Both the position numbers and the translations under genes were made by a program. DNA of 5,544 nt. Source: Halovenus sp. GTDB taxonomy: Archaea > Halobacteriota > Halobacteria > Halobacteriales > Haloarculaceae. Shown piece by piece: positions 5,224 through 5,544 of the stretch (position 1 is its first letter; every line of letters starts with the position of its first letter). Below the pieces are notes generated by a model. It had not been told where the DNA came from, did not search any database, and was given only the letters and a program-made list of their open reading frames with translations. The stretch covers positions 1 through 5,544 of the forward strand of contig JAQCNG010000165.1 of NCBI GenBank assembly GCA_028275145.1. Direction: 5' to 3'.

Positions 5224-5544
5224 TCAGGACTCGCTCTCGTAGGCCTCGCCAACCTTCGAGGGCATCTTCGTGCGGCCGTACACGGCGAGCACCACGACCA
5301 CCGTGACGTAGGGCAACAGCCCCGTCAGGTTCGAGGAGATGTCGACACCGACAGTCTGGAGCTGGGTCTGGAGCTGGTCGGCCCCGGCAAAGAGCACCGC
5401 AGCGAGAAAGGCCCCGACAGGGTTGTAGTTCCCGAACAGGTACGCGACGATGGCGATAAAGCCACGGCCGTCGATCATCGTGAGTCCGCCCCCGACGAAG
5501 CTCGTGGTGACCCCGACAGCAAAGACGGCCCCGCCGAGTCCGGC
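5224..5544 (-). CDS. ABC importer permease, C-terminal part (sugar/nucleoside type)
   Basis: The last 106 residues of an inner-membrane permease, cut at its N-terminal side by the window edge; the frame is open to base 5544. Glycine-rich helix AGLGGAVFAVGVTTSFVGGG, then GRGFIAIVAYLFGNYNPVGA, a helix ending in FAGADQLQTQLQ, and a final helix LPYVTVVVVLAVYGR form the typical C-terminus of the BPD_transp_2 permeases that work with BMP-type lipoproteins (YufQ/NupQ-like; annotated as sugar transporters in haloarchaea). The short charged tail (RTKMPSKVGEAYESES) is cytoplasmic. It would pass a sugar or nucleoside through the membrane with a second permease, an ATPase and a binding lipoprotein, presumably encoded further right. 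The internal ATG at 5478 falls inside the conserved block, so it is not the true start. The stop codon is TGA at 5226-5224. Confidence 0.88.
   Translation of the reverse strand, partial: AGLGGAVFAVGVTTSFVGGGLTMIDGRGFIAIVAYLFGNYNPVGAFLAAVLFAGADQLQTQLQTVGVDISSNLTGLLPYVTVVVVLAVYGRTKMPSKVGEAYESES

Noticed and set aside
5027..5306. Small + strand frames across the 16-bp repeats
   Set aside because: The 16-bp unit shifts frame at each copy, the product is a basic R/P/S/H-rich string, and one such frame runs into the permease gene on the opposite strand. This is noncoding repeat DNA.

Overview
The window looks like a chromosomal or megaplasmid segment of a halophilic archaeon (class Halobacteria). 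The evidence is high GC (well over 60% by eye), strongly acidic proteins rich in D, E, A, V and G, a TTTTATAT archaeal TATA box placed for a leaderless transcript, and a glucose dehydrogenase whose active-site residues match haloarchaeal GlcDH. It carries five protein genes in two converging groups. I see no rRNA, tRNA, CRISPR array, transposase or integrase.

Layout. On the + strand, a SelA-like PLP enzyme (25-1242) is followed after one base by a zinc-dependent glucose-1-dehydrogenase-type MDR enzyme (1244-2311), a tight two-gene operon. On the - strand, read from right to left, come the C-terminal end of an ABC importer permease of the simple-sugar/nucleoside type (5544-5224, cut by the window edge), an M20 metallohydrolase (5016-3694) and a Gfo/Idh/MocA oxidoreductase (3571-2312). 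The dehydrogenase and the Gfo/Idh gene meet tail to tail with no base between their stop codons (TGATCA).

The two noncoding stretches are informative. The 122-base gap at 3572-3693 holds a probable TATA element and an inverted repeat over the Gfo/Idh start codon. The 207-base gap at 5017-5223 holds a clear TATA box for the M20 gene, an 11-bp palindrome at the predicted transcription start, and an array of six 16-bp direct repeats (5061-5156) just upstream of that promoter.

How the genes may work together (inference). Import, sugar C1 oxidation, deacylation and a SelA-like step of the D-glucosaminate ammonia-lyase kind would fit oxidative use of an (N-acyl) amino sugar: uptake, oxidation to an aldonate, deacetylation, then ammonia elimination to 2-keto-3-deoxygluconate, which feeds the haloarchaeal semi-phosphorylative Entner-Doudoroff route. 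No member is proven for this substrate by sequence alone. A KDG kinase, a KDPG aldolase and a regulator are not in the window.
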